Source of the DNA: SICU01 sp038045445
GTDB taxonomy: Archaea; Nanobdellota; Nanobdellia; Pacearchaeales; GW2011-AR1
Assembly (NCBI GenBank): GCA_038045445.1
Contig: JBBSYC010000008.1
Coordinates: 12,330 to 76,329 of the forward strand
Direction of reading: 5' to 3'
DNA: 64,000 bases
Shown here: positions 8,839-16,741 of the stretch, piece by piece
How the letters are laid out: every line of letters starts with the position of its first letter
Numbering within the stretch: the stretch's first letter is position 1
Made by a program: the position numbers and the translations under genes
The notes under the pieces: model-generated
Told to the model about the DNA's origin: nothing
Database searches by the model: none
Seen by the model: the letters and a program-made list of their open reading frames with translations, nothing else

Positions 8839-9282
8839 TTACAAAACGAGAGTTCTAAATTTATTTATCACAAAAAACTCTCTTGAATCAAGAACATCGT
8901 GTTTTACCATCCATATCAAATCTAAAAGAGAATGAAAGATCATTCCCATAAATAAAAAGTAAAATGGTGAAAAAAACAAAGCGATTATTCCAGTCAGGAT
9001 ATGCAACTCAACAGTATGAAAAATGTGAAAATCTCTCTTTTCACACATTCCAAATTCTTCTTTTTGTTCTAATAAATTTTTTCTTCTATCCTTGCCATGA
9101 TTTAATGCGTCTAAAGGGCTCCATTTTCCATGTTTGAAAGCTGCTACAAGATAATGATCGAAGTCTATAAACACTGAAGAAAACCATATTAAAAAAAGAG
9201 ATACATAACTAGTTTCTGGAGAGAGTAACTTAAATGTTGTACAGAAAATTATCCCTAACAGGATGTGCCATCTTGGAAGCAT
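8839..9282 (-). CDS. YdjM/DUF457-like membrane metal-dependent hydrolase family
   Basis: A 147-residue membrane protein beginning MLPRWHILLG, with VFIDFDHYL near residue 40, FHIFHTVE near 86 and a late FHSLLDLIWM. The spaced His and Asp residues in hydrophobic surroundings match the YdjM (LexA-regulated, DUF457) group of predicted membrane hydrolases, whose substrate is unknown. The ATG touches the secD stop codon without spacing, so it belongs to the secF-secD operon. Membrane protein biogenesis or lipid work is possible but not shown. Confidence 0.6.
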   Translation of the reverse strand: MLPRWHILLGIIFCTTFKLLSPETSYVSLFLIWFSSVFIDFDHYLVAAFKHGKWSPLDALNHGKDRRKNLLEQKEEFGMCEKRDFHIFHTVELHILTGIIALFFSPFYFLFMGMIFHSLLDLIWMVKHDVLDSREFFVINKFRTLVL

Positions 9283-10800
9283 TTATTGTTCTCCTATTTT
9301 CTTTATTATATCTGCAAATGCTGGACGTGTGATTAGAATTCCGACAGTTATTCCTATTATTGTTGTAAATGCAAAACCTCTTAGAAGTCCTGCCCCTGCC
9401 CAGAAAAGCGGAAGCATTGCAGCAACTATAGTGAAAAACGCTCCGAATATTATAAATAAGGCTTTCTTTATTTTCTCTTTTAGCCCTGAGCCATCTTTGG
9501 ACCTAGATTCATCAATAATTATTATTTGGTCATTTACCCCAGTTCCTATTCCTGCAATTATGCCCGCTATGCTTGCGGCGTCCAGATTCCATCTTAGAAG
9601 TGCTGCAATTCCTAAGGTAATAAATGCTTCAGAGAACATTGTAAGAATTACCGCTAAAGTAATTTTTATTTTTTTATATCTTACAAAAATTACTATCGAT
9701 ACTGCGAGAAAAACAAATAGGCCCAATGTAATTAAAGATTTTGTAAACTGTTCTCCTAATGAGGGAGATATTGTGTCTAATTTGACTATCTCTAACTGAT
9801 AAGGTATGCTTCCAGTAAGAAGAAGTGTTTGGAGTTTGTGCATCTGAGCTCTTGCGTCGGAAAGAGCCAAATCTGGGGTAGTTCCTGTACCAGAACCTTG
9901 TATAGATATCTGTGTCGTTACTTGTCCCTTTAACCCTGAACTTATTCTTAATTCATCTACTATTTCTCCATCCAAAACCAAAGTAAGATTTTCTAGAAGA
10001 TATTGCCCTCCTGAAGAGGGGTCTAGGGGTATTAAGTTTGTTATATCTGCGTGGCGTTGTGCTGCTTCGGGACTTAGAGTTATAGTGAAACTAAACCTGC
10101 TTATGTATGTCCCATCTCCTAGAGATTCTGCAGGATAAACTGCAGATTGCGAGGCGTCTCTAAATACGTGAGTTATATCTTTGTCTCCTCCTACAAAAAC
10201 TGTTTTATTTCCTATGTTTGCTTCAAAATTCCCTTGTTTACCTACAAGTTCCTCTAAATCTCTTGGAGAAGCTCCTGCGACTTCAACCAACATAAAATTA
10301 TTTCCCTCAAGATCTTTGGAAGACCTTACTGTTAAGTCCGTAAGTCCAAAAACGTTTAGTCTCTGATTTGTGATTTCTACTAAATCTGACATTTCAGATT
10401 CTGTCAATGTTCCATTCACGGGCTTAACTAATGCCCTTGCTCCACCACTTAAATCTAAACCAGTTTTGATATTTGACTTTTGAAGTTTTCCTGCTGTAAT
10501 AGAAGAGATATTTGAGTCTAAGAATATAAATGAATCTTTATCTGTTAAAATAGAAATTCTTTTTTCTGAAGAGTCATTTAAAAATATTAAAGAAACCTTA
10601 GAATAATCTTCCAGCGAATTTATTTTCTGAGAATTTATCTCCTCTATAATCATCCCAGATCTTAGGCCTGAATCGAATGCTTTGGAATCTTTTTCTATAT
10701 TTTTTATGGTGATTCCGTCTTTGAAAGTTGGAGAAATCATAAATAAAGCTAAAACTAAAGAAATTATCAAAATCCAAAGTCTTAGAGTCATTTTAGCCAT
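9283..10800 (-). CDS. secD: Protein translocase subunit SecD
   Basis: A 505-residue SecD. One N-terminal helix is followed by a large outer domain and a five-helix membrane block. Hallmarks: TGLDLSGGARALVKP near residue 113, the second outer subdomain with LNVFGLTDLTVRSS near 150, ASIAGIIAGIGTGVNDQ in membrane helix 4 near 405, and RGFAFTTIIGITVGI near 470. With SecF it pulls exported proteins out of SecYEG using the ion gradient. Residues about 27-70 (GITIKNIEKDSKAFDSGLRSG onward) resemble a PDZ fold. The ATG overlaps the secF TAA by one base. In a window full of giant exported proteins this pair is likely heavily used. Confidence 0.93.
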   Translation of the reverse strand: MAKMTLRLWILIISLVLALFMISPTFKDGITIKNIEKDSKAFDSGLRSGMIIEEINSQKINSLEDYSKVSLIFLNDSSEKRISILTDKDSFIFLDSNISSITAGKLQKSNIKTGLDLSGGARALVKPVNGTLTESEMSDLVEITNQRLNVFGLTDLTVRSSKDLEGNNFMLVEVAGASPRDLEELVGKQGNFEANIGNKTVFVGGDKDITHVFRDASQSAVYPAESLGDGTYISRFSFTITLSPEAAQRHADITNLIPLDPSSGGQYLLENLTLVLDGEIVDELRISSGLKGQVTTQISIQGSGTGTTPDLALSDARAQMHKLQTLLLTGSIPYQLEIVKLDTISPSLGEQFTKSLITLGLFVFLAVSIVIFVRYKKIKITLAVILTMFSEAFITLGIAALLRWNLDAASIAGIIAGIGTGVNDQIIIIDESRSKDGSGLKEKIKKALFIIFGAFFTIVAAMLPLFWAGAGLLRGFAFTTIIGITVGILITRPAFADIIKKIGEQ

Positions 10801-11696
10801 TAGTCTAATTTTTTATGCACTGCATACCATTTAATTATAGAAGCATTTGTAAGCCATGTATTTAGAATATCTGCGGATAAACCTATTGCTAAAATTAAAA
10901 ATATCTGTCTAAATGAATCTGGGAGCCCTGTAACTATTAGAAATGCTGGGATGACTGCTATTAACCCTGTTAATGTCATAAACATTCCCGTCTTGAATGC
11001 TCCGTAAATTCTGGAGTTTACTGGTTCTCCCCTCTTTTTTAAGACTCTTGTTGTTAATAGAATATCTGTGTCTACAGAATAACCTATCAACATCAGAAAA
11101 GCGGCTATTCCTGCGGCCGATAATCTAAATCCAAAAAAGTCTACTACAGCAATAGCCATAATTATATCTGAAAGAGCTGCAAATATAACTGCGACACTAG
11201 GAATTAAAGTTCTAAAAAGAAAGAAAATAACTAAAGACATCAACACAAAAGAGATTATCACTGCTATGATGAGCTGTCTATAAAAATTGTTGCCCAAACT
11301 TGGTCCGCTAAACTCTATGCTGGAGTTTTCATCTGTTAATTTTTGACCCGTAATCTCCTCTATTAAAGGCTCTAGAACTTCTGGTTTTTCCGAGGAGTCG
11401 ATTAAAACTGCAATCTGTTTTCCAGTAGAGATATCTGAAATTGTTCTTACGTATACGTCTTCCAGAGACTTTTTCAGACTTAACTCTAGGTTCTTAGCAT
11501 CTGATTCAGTCCTTAGAGTTATTGTTGTTCCTCCGGAGAGGCTAGGGTCTTTGTAAATTATATCTCCATTTTGAGAATAAAAGTACATAAGATAACTTAT
11601 ACAGATTATTAGCAAGACTACCGGTATGACTAACAATTTCTTATAATTTTTATCATACCAATGTTTTTTATTTTCTTGATTTGTGTGTTGTTCCAT
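10800..11696 (-). CDS. secF: Protein translocase subunit SecF
   Basis: A 298-residue SecF: one N-terminal helix (about 20-42), an outer domain containing SLSGGTTITLRTE, and five further helices. The helix-4 region ALSDIIMAIAVVDFFG and GIAAFLMLIGYSVDTDILL (about 205-225) is the family signature. Residues before the first helix are polar (EQHTNQENKKHW) and cytoplasmic. First protein gene of a unit secF-secD-YdjM-like, and only 9 nt downstream of tRNA-Gly on the same strand, so the tRNA may be cotranscribed. The order secF before secD is common in archaea and reversed from most bacteria. Confidence 0.93.
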   Translation of the reverse strand: MEQHTNQENKKHWYDKNYKKLLVIPVVLLIICISYLMYFYSQNGDIIYKDPSLSGGTTITLRTESDAKNLELSLKKSLEDVYVRTISDISTGKQIAVLIDSSEKPEVLEPLIEEITGQKLTDENSSIEFSGPSLGNNFYRQLIIAVIISFVLMSLVIFFLFRTLIPSVAVIFAALSDIIMAIAVVDFFGFRLSAAGIAAFLMLIGYSVDTDILLTTRVLKKRGEPVNSRIYGAFKTGMFMTLTGLIAVIPAFLIVTGLPDSFRQIFLILAIGLSADILNTWLTNASIIKWYAVHKKLD

Positions 11697-11705
11697 TTTG
11701 TTTTA

Positions 11706-11776
11706 TGCGCCATAGGGGAATCGAACCCCTCCCGTCTGATTGGAAATCAGAAGTTCTACCACTAAACCAATGGCGC
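11706..11776 (-). tRNA. tRNA-Gly (TCC)
   Basis: The minus strand folds as a tRNA: acceptor arms GCGCCAT and ATGGCGC pair over seven bases, the T arm reads GGGG-TTCGAAT-CCCC, and the anticodon stem TCTGA/TCAGA encloses TTTCCAA, giving anticodon TCC. Discriminator base A at 11706. CCA is not encoded and there is no intron. Confidence 0.95.
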
Positions 11777-11832
11777 TTATATATTCTTCAGTATAATGTG
11801 TTTTAAAGCTTGTGTTTGTTTAAGTAGAGATT

Positions 11833-12483
11833 ATGAAAGGCCAACATAGAATATGGGATTATTTGTATTTGCAAGGGTTATCTTGGAAGAAAGAGACAAT
11901 TAGAATAAAGACTGCAATAAAAAATAAAAAAATATTTGAACTAGGGGTTGGAAATGGAAAGACACTCAAAGCAATATTAAATCAAAATCCAAAGAAAGTT
12001 ATCGCCATAGATATATCTGGAGAGGCAATAAAAAAATCAAGGGAAAAAATAAAATCCGATAAAGTCTTATATATAAAGTATGATATTCTCGATTTCAAAA
12101 CTGGGGAAAAATTTGATGTAATTGCGTGCTATTATTTTTTAAACAATTTTATAGAAAGTAAAAGAAAGTTAGTAATTAAAAAGATTAAAGGTCTTTTAAG
12201 CAAAGATGGAACAATAATTTTTGAGGATTTTGCAATTGGAGATTTTAGACAAAGAGGAAAAGAAATAGAAAAAAATACTGTTGAAAAGCAAAACAAAATT
12301 ATATGTCACTTTTTTGATAAGAAAGAGATAAAAAGATTATTCAAAGATTTTAACATTTTAAAAATTGAGGAAAAAACATTTAATCCAATTAGAAAAGATA
12401 AGTCTGTTCAGAGAAAGATTTTGAAGGCAATTATTAAAAATAAACGCTCTCGCCAGGACTTGAACCTGGAACCTTTGCCTTAG
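11833..12483 (+). CDS. Class I SAM-dependent methyltransferase
   Basis: A 216-residue protein with a Rossmann methyltransferase core: KIFELGVGNGKTLKAIL (motif I, about 34-50), VIAIDISGEAI (motif II, near 57), a post-motif DVIACYYFLNNF near 95 and GTIIFEDF near 132. Substrate unknown. The reading frame has no stop before it enters the oppositely oriented tRNA-Arg gene, so the last 12 or so residues (about RSRQDLNLEPLP) are the antisense translation of the tRNA. Lysine and isoleucine content is high, as in neighbouring genes. A lone gene divergent from tRNA-Gly. Confidence 0.7.
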   Translation: MKGQHRIWDYLYLQGLSWKKETIRIKTAIKNKKIFELGVGNGKTLKAILNQNPKKVIAIDISGEAIKKSREKIKSDKVLYIKYDILDFKTGEKFDVIACYYFLNNFIESKRKLVIKKIKGLLSKDGTIIFEDFAIGDFRQRGKEIEKNTVEKQNKIICHFFDKKEIKRLFKDFNILKIEEKTFNPIRKDKSVQRKILKAIIKNKRSRQDLNLEPLP

Positions 12484-12518
12484 GAGGGCATTGCGCTATC
12501 CAATTGCGCCACGAGAGC
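12445..12518 (-). tRNA. tRNA-Arg (CCT)
   Basis: Acceptor arms GCTCTCG and CGAGAGC pair over seven bases. The T arm carries GGTTCAAGTCC-type sequence. The anticodon stem TGCC/GGCA encloses CTCCTAA, so the anticodon is CCT. Its first stem pair is an A-A mismatch. Discriminator G at 12445, CCA not encoded. Its 3' half overlaps, on the other strand, the 3' end of the methyltransferase frame by 39 bases. Confidence 0.93.
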
Positions 12519-12705
12519 TTTTTGTATCTAAAAAACATTAAAGGTGTAGATATAATCCTTGTGGTTCTTAGATGAAACCTAAAAATAAGTTAGCATATTT
12601 TATATTTTATTTTGAGGTTCTCCCTTACCTATTCCGACTTAGCTATGGGTACATACACATGTAATGAATTGAACTGTTTTAAAATTGCCTACAAAATAAT
12701 TATTA
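12519..12705. other. Non-coding stretch with no recognised feature
   Basis: About 190 bases between tRNA-Arg and the broken P-loop gene. I see no convincing small gene, hairpin or repeat. It is AT-rich apart from a mixed-composition patch near 12615-12660. Confidence 0.4.
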
Positions 12706-13209
12706 CTAAGAATCAAGCATAGGCTGTGTTTTTTCTGAAGATGCTGGATTAGAAATGATAAAATCAAAATTTCCTACTGGTTCTAAACTTCTTCTTGGAT
12801 TAAACACTCCAATGGTTAAGTCAAGACCCCTATCTAAATATTTTCTTAAGGTGATTTCTGGATCTTCACGATTATTCCATGGTTTAGATCTATCTGGCCA
12901 AGGACAATGATACAATATAGCATCTTTTGCAGACAATTCTTCTCTTAAAAATACCCCGTTTACATTTTCATAAGATGGATGGGGATTGTAATCCTATGAT
13001 TCATATTGGTTCCAATCCCCGTAAGGGTTTTCTCTTTTTTTTGTATGTAATCTTTGTGTTTCTAACATTTTTAAGACTTCATCTATAAAGTAGCTTTTTC
13101 CAGAATCTGGAACTCCGAAGACTGCTCCAACAAAGGGTCTTATTTTAGAAACAGTAACTAAAGCGATTGTTCTTTCTATTGCTATTTTCATATCCAATAC
13201 TTCTACCAT
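12706..13209 (-). pseudogene. P-loop NTPase gene interrupted by TAG
   Basis: One continuous frame of 167 codons starts at ATG 13207-13209 and ends with TAA-region at 12706, but codon 72 (12994-12996) is TAG. The first part carries a Walker A motif GVPDSGKS near residue 32. The part after the stop continues plausibly (DYNPHPSYENVNGVFLREEL, then AILYHCPWPD and GNFDFIISNP), with the look of a small nucleotide or metabolite kinase. No codon in between suggests a shift. It begins four bases after the 3' end of tRNA-Leu on the same strand. Either a recent amber mutation, a sequence error, or two separate short proteins; the first half alone would lack most of a kinase fold. Confidence 0.6.
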
Positions 13210-13213
13210 AGAA

Positions 13214-13298
13214 TGCGGGAGGGAGGATTCGAACCTCCGAAGGCACTAAGCACAATAGCTCTTGAGGCTATCCCGTTTGACCACTCCGGAACCCCCGC
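13214..13298 (-). tRNA. tRNA-Leu (CAA)
   Basis: A class II tRNA of 85 bases with a long variable arm (TGTGCTTAGTGCCTTCGG region). The anticodon stem ATAGC/GCTAT encloses CTCAAGA, giving anticodon CAA. The T arm is GGAGG-TTCGAAT-CCTCC and the acceptor begins GCGGGGG and ends CCCGC. Discriminator A at 13214. No CCA and no intron are encoded. Confidence 0.93.
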
Positions 13299-13373
13299 TT
13301 GAAAATCCACGGAATAACTTATTTTAAAACCTATGTAATAAATATTTAAATTGTATCTGAGTATGATTTCTTA

Positions 13374-14327
13374 ATGAAACTGTCTGAGTTTGTTCAAAAG
13401 AAAATTTTAGTTACTGGGGGAGCAGGCTTTCTCGGTAAAGTGGTAGTTAGAAGACTTCTTAAGTTAGGGGTTCCTAAAAAAAATATTTTTGTTCCAAGAA
13501 GCCGAAATTATGACTTAAGAGATGGTAGAAATATCCAAAGAGTGTTCACCACTTTTAAACCAAACATAGTTATTCATCTTGCTGCTAATGTTGGAGGTAT
13601 AGGTTATAACAAAGAGAATCCAGGTTCTATTTTTTATGATAATGTGGCTATGGGAACACAATTAATTGAGAGGGCACGTCTTAGCAAAGTTGAAAAAATC
13701 ATTGTAACTGGAACAGTTTGCTCATATCCTAAATTTACAAAGGTTCCTTTTAATGAATCTGAAATTTGGAACGGATACCCTGAAGAAAATAATGCTTTTT
13801 ATGGAATAGCTAAAAAGGCTATTCTCGTACAGCTTCAGGCCTATAAAAGACAATACGGTCTTAAAGGCGTTTATCTTTTGCTCACAAATCTTTATGGCCC
13901 TGGGGATAACTTTGAAACTGAAAGTTCTCATGTTATTCCTGCATTAATTAAAAAAATTAGCCATGCTGTTGAAAATAATTTGAATGGAGTTACACTTTGG
14001 GGCACTGGAAATGCAATTAGAGAATTTGTGTATGTGGAAGATGCTACCGAAGCGATAATAAAGGCAACTTTAAATTACAATAAAGAAGAGCCTGTTAATG
14101 TTGGTTCCGGAGAGCATATTTCAATAAGGAACCTTGCCGAAATAATTTCAAGATTACTTAAATTTAAAGGAAAAATAAACTGGGATTCAAGTAAACCTGA
14201 TGGATACTTAATAAGATATCTCAACATTGATAAAGCTAATAAAGAATTTGGGTTTAAAGCTAAAACAAAACTTAGAAGTGGTCTTAAAAAAACAGTTGAA
14301 TGGTATCTTGCTAACAAGAAAAAGTAA
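13374..14327 (+). CDS. GDP-L-fucose synthase-like epimerase/reductase
   Basis: A 317-residue extended SDR. It has ILVTGGAGFLGK at residues 11-22, HLAANVGGIGYNKENP near 75 (the Gly-Gly-Ile motif typical of GDP-fucose synthases), TGTVCSYPKF near 112, YGIAKKAI with the catalytic Tyr-Lys near 143, and NLYGPGDNF followed by SSHVIPALIKK near 168-190. The family converts GDP-4-keto-6-deoxymannose to GDP-L-fucose with NADPH. No GDP-mannose dehydratase gene is visible in the window. A TATA-like element (atatttaaat) lies about 30 bases before the ATG. Gene called fcl or wcaG in bacteria; the archaeal product could be a related 6-deoxyhexose. Confidence 0.82.
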   Translation: MKLSEFVQKKILVTGGAGFLGKVVVRRLLKLGVPKKNIFVPRSRNYDLRDGRNIQRVFTTFKPNIVIHLAANVGGIGYNKENPGSIFYDNVAMGTQLIERARLSKVEKIIVTGTVCSYPKFTKVPFNESEIWNGYPEENNAFYGIAKKAILVQLQAYKRQYGLKGVYLLLTNLYGPGDNFETESSHVIPALIKKISHAVENNLNGVTLWGTGNAIREFVYVEDATEAIIKATLNYNKEEPVNVGSGEHISIRNLAEIISRLLKFKGKINWDSSKPDGYLIRYLNIDKANKEFGFKAKTKLRSGLKKTVEWYLANKKK

Positions 14328-14335
14328 ATAGGAAG

Positions 14336-14346
14336 TTTTATAAATG
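14336..14346 (+). promoter_or_regulatory. TATA box of the 5S rRNA gene
   Basis: The sequence ttttataaatg lies about 25 bases before the predicted 5S start, the normal archaeal TATA-to-start distance. It follows the fucose synthase stop directly. Confidence 0.6.
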
Positions 14347-14365
14347 TAACATTTAACTCACTTTT

Positions 14366-14480
14366 GAAGACGGCCATAGTGGCCGGGAAACACCTGTTCT
14401 CATTCCGAACACAGAAGTTAAGCCGGTTACGTCTGCGTGTTGTAGTCTCCGTTAAGAGGCAAAGCACGGATGCTGTCTTC
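14366..14480 (+). rRNA. 5S ribosomal RNA
   Basis: About 115 bases with the 5S fold: terminal helix GAAGAC paired with GTCTTC, the conserved loop CCGAACACAGAAGTTAAGCC, and a late arm around CGTCTGCGTG. It stands alone, away from 16S/23S genes, which is common in archaea. Ends are set by the terminal helix and may be off by one or two bases. Confidence 0.93.
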
Positions 14481-14490
14481 GATTTTTTTA
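14481..14490 (+). terminator. T-run after 5S rRNA
   Basis: The 3' end of 5S is followed by gattttttta, an oligo-T stretch of the kind that ends transcription in archaea. Confidence 0.55.
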
Positions 14491-14541
14491 TATATCTTTG
14501 AGAGAGATAATCTTTATATCTACAAGTTAATTTGCTATTTG

Positions 14542-15447
14542 ATGAACTCAAGAGAGGGATTGGCAGATTTGCAAAATAGGTTTAATCAAACAAGAGAAAG
14601 GCTCAATCAAAAAGTGAATCAACATTGTGGAGAACTAATTGCTGCTTCATCTAGGGAATATGAATCTTATGGATGCGGTGGAAGACAGCTTCGTTTAAGA
14701 GAGAGGTTTGAAGTAGGAACAATAACTGACAGGACTGAATTTACTGATTGCTTTACAACTAACGCGTTCTTATCAGGGGTTAAAACTTCAAAAAGAGAAA
14801 CCAGTGATTTTTATGGAGCATCATATGATGTTATGTCTCTTGTCGCTGATATGGATAAGCCACCAGAACCGCCTGCCAGAAGTTTTCATGACCTTGACGG
14901 AAACCCTTTTAGACCAATTCGGATTTATGAGTTTGAAGAATTCTTTGAAAGAACAGAAAGTCCGAGATTAGCACTTTGGATTGGAGACGCCGAAACAATC
15001 CCTTATTTACAAAATCGCTTAGAAGGACATGTTTATATGACACTTGCGAGAACCCTTGAAAGAGAGCTTCCAATGACTGAGAAGATTCTAAGAAAAATTG
15101 AAAATGAACAATTTGATTTATACAAATCAATAAAAAATGAAGAAAACAGGTTGGGTAAATTGACGGCAGAGATAAACAGAAGACTTGGGGAGCTTAAAGA
15201 AGCTCGCAGGAATGGAGAAGATATAATTGAGGATGAAGTTTGTATAAACCTTAACTTTGGTCCTACAGTCTCAGAATCAAGGAATGGATTAATAGCATTA
15301 GTAAGAAGAGCAAGGGAAAGAAGATATGCAAAAGAAGGCTTAAGAGTTGAAAGAAAAAAAGATTCTGGAGTTGTAGAAGTAATTGATTTCGGCGAGTTCT
15401 TTGAGGATAGAATTAAAAGATATTTATCTAAAAAACAAACTGCTTAA
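14542..15447 (+). CDS. Coiled-coil protein of unknown function
   Basis: A 301-residue charged, largely helical protein from ATG 14542 (an upstream in-frame ATG at 14470 lies inside the 5S gene and is not used here). The first 40 residues and 190-235 look like coiled coil (NRFNQTRERLNQKVNQ; KIENEQFDLYKSIKNEEN). The middle contains a Pro-rich turn DKPPEPPARSFHDL. No membrane segment, no catalytic motif, and no family I recognise. It stands between 5S rRNA and rnp4 on the same strand. Confidence 0.6.
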   Translation: MNSREGLADLQNRFNQTRERLNQKVNQHCGELIAASSREYESYGCGGRQLRLRERFEVGTITDRTEFTDCFTTNAFLSGVKTSKRETSDFYGASYDVMSLVADMDKPPEPPARSFHDLDGNPFRPIRIYEFEEFFERTESPRLALWIGDAETIPYLQNRLEGHVYMTLARTLERELPMTEKILRKIENEQFDLYKSIKNEENRLGKLTAEINRRLGELKEARRNGEDIIEDEVCINLNFGPTVSESRNGLIALVRRARERRYAKEGLRVERKKDSGVVEVIDFGEFFEDRIKRYLSKKQTA

Positions 15448-15478
15448 GGTTTAATACTTCTAGACTATATTGTAGAGG

Positions 15479-15733
15479 ATGAAAACACTCTCAAAAAAAG
15501 AAGTTGCTAAAAGGATAGAAGATTATTTTTCTAAAGATAAACTTGATTCTCTTCAGACTAAAAAGATAAAGAATCTTGCAATGGCTAACCAGATTAGACT
15601 TAAGGACCATAGAAAAAGATTTTGCAGGAAATGCTTCGAAGATTTAAGACTTGGAAAAATCAGAGTATCTGAAAGATATAAAACAATTGTTTGTGGTTCT
15701 TGTAATTATAAAAATAGATTTAAGCTTTCTTGA
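15479..15733 (+). CDS. rnp4: RNase P protein component 4 (Rpp21/Rpr2 family)
   Basis: An 84-residue protein matching the archaeal RNase P subunit: an N-terminal helix, then IKNLAMANQIRLKDHRKRF, and two cysteine pairs CRKC (near 49) and CGSC (near 73) for zinc. The subunit helps the RNase P RNA trim the 5' leader of tRNA precursors. It is short for the family (usually about 100-120) but has all core elements. The 3' end overlaps the converging rpoN gene by 14 bases. Confidence 0.88.
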   Translation: MKTLSKKEVAKRIEDYFSKDKLDSLQTKKIKNLAMANQIRLKDHRKRFCRKCFEDLRLGKIRVSERYKTIVCGSCNYKNRFKLS

Positions 15734-15917
15734 ACTTGGATACTTCCTCTAAAACGTCTGCGTGACCCAATAGTGCTGCCCTGCAGCAATATCTTTCTAA
15801 ACCCAAATCAGTAAGAACTTTCCCTGCTTCTTCGCCAGCGCTCACTCTACGTTTATACTCTTCCCACAACTGCCCTATCGGCTTCCCACAACCAAAACAG
15901 CGAACTGGAATTATCAT
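15720..15917 (-). CDS. rpoN: DNA-directed RNA polymerase subunit N (Rpb10)
   Basis: A 65-residue protein beginning MIIPVRCFGCGKPIG with the zinc ligands CxxC at residues 7-10 and CC at about 44-45 in LERYCCRAALL. This is the full length of archaeal RpoN, which bridges subunits D, L and B in the polymerase. In many archaea it follows the S9 gene; here it is alone about 10 kb away and on the other strand. It shares a TATA-rich region with the divergent ABC transporter operon. Confidence 0.96.
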   Translation of the reverse strand: MIIPVRCFGCGKPIGQLWEEYKRRVSAGEEAGKVLTDLGLERYCCRAALLGHADVLEEVSKFKKA

Positions 15918-15938
15918 AACTGAGATGAAAGAAGAAGG

Positions 15939-15950
15939 TTTTTAAATATT
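15939..15950. promoter_or_regulatory. Shared TATA region of rpoN and the ABC operon
   Basis: The sequence tttttaaatatt reads as a TATA box on both strands and lies 20-30 bases from the rpoN ATG and the GTG of the ABC ATPase gene, so one element could serve both. Confidence 0.45.
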
Positions 15951-15967
15951 CCGCTAAGAATAAGGGG

Positions 15968-16681
15968 GTGGTTGATTCTCTAATAAAACTTGAAGATGTA
16001 ACTAAGCATTACCACATGGGAGACGCCGTTGTAAAGGCAGTCGATGGAATTAATATTGCTATTAAAAAAAGAGATTTTGTGGCAATAATGGGTCCATCTG
16101 GGTCTGGAAAGAGTACTGCTATGAATCTTGTTGGAAGCTTGGATATGGCGAGTCATGGAAGAATACTTTTAGAAGGAGTGGACATAGAGAGATTTGGAGA
16201 ATCCGAACTAGCACAATTAAGGGGGAAAAAGATAGGTTTCATATTCCAAAGTTTTAACTTGATACCCAATTTGACTGCTAGAGAAAATATAATGCTTCCC
16301 ATGCTATTTCAGGGAGTTAATATTGAAGAAAGAGAGCGAAGAAGCCTGGAACTTCTGAAAATTGTGGAATTGGAAACTAGAATGGATCATTATCCTAACC
16401 AACTAAGCGGAGGACAACAACAAAGAGTCGCAATTGCTAGAGCTCTTGCAAATGATCCAGAGATAATTCTTGCTGATGAACCTACTGGAAATCTGGATAC
16501 TAAAACTGGAGAAAATGTAATGAATTTATTGACTGATTTAAACCAAAGAGGAAAGACTATCATCTTAATCACTCATGCTCCTGAAGTGGCTATGAACCAT
16601 GCCAAAAAAATATACTGGTTAAAAGATGGTAAAATAGAAAAAGTAACAATAAAAAAAGGAAATTCATGGGTAAAAGAATGA
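15968..16681 (+). CDS. ABC transporter ATP-binding protein (MacB/LolD type)
   Basis: A 237-residue ATPase with every ABC motif: Walker A GPSGSGKST near 41, Q-loop FQSFNLIPNLTA near 91, signature LSGGQQQRVAIARAL near 143, Walker B IILADEPTGNLD near 163 and the switch His in ILITHAPEV near 197. The EPTGNLDT form is typical of the MacB/LolD/FtsE group. GTG 15968 is chosen because it follows a GA/GG-rich ribosome-binding tract and fits the family N terminus. It heads an operon with two permeases that carry an FtsX/MacB domain. Confidence 0.9.
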   Translation: MVDSLIKLEDVTKHYHMGDAVVKAVDGINIAIKKRDFVAIMGPSGSGKSTAMNLVGSLDMASHGRILLEGVDIERFGESELAQLRGKKIGFIFQSFNLIPNLTARENIMLPMLFQGVNIEERERRSLELLKIVELETRMDHYPNQLSGGQQQRVAIARALANDPEIILADEPTGNLDTKTGENVMNLLTDLNQRGKTIILITHAPEVAMNHAKKIYWLKDGKIEKVTIKKGNSWVKE

Positions 16682-16711
16682 TTAGTTCATGTTGCCATTT
16701 TTTAAATAAAT

Positions 16712-16721
16712 CCTTATAAAT
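16712..16721 (+). promoter_or_regulatory. TATA box before the NEW3-like gene
   Basis: ccttataaat lies about 25 bases before the ATG at 16742, so the anchored protein and permease genes could be transcribed separately from the ATPase gene. Confidence 0.45.
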
Positions 16722-16741
16722 GTTGTTTATTGCGCTGGATA

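Noticed and set aside
12615..12660. Possible small RNA or gene between tRNA-Arg and the P-loop gene
   Set aside because: No open frame of note, no hairpin and no promoter spacing to support it.
4415..13209. General recoding of TAG as an amino acid
   Set aside because: TAG ends at least five intact genes here (cupin 8287, 20020, 25803, 39431, 47934), so two broken frames do not show recoding.
14470..14541. Upstream ATG for the coiled-coil gene after 5S
   Set aside because: It lies inside the 5S rRNA 3' end; the ATG at 14542 is far more likely.
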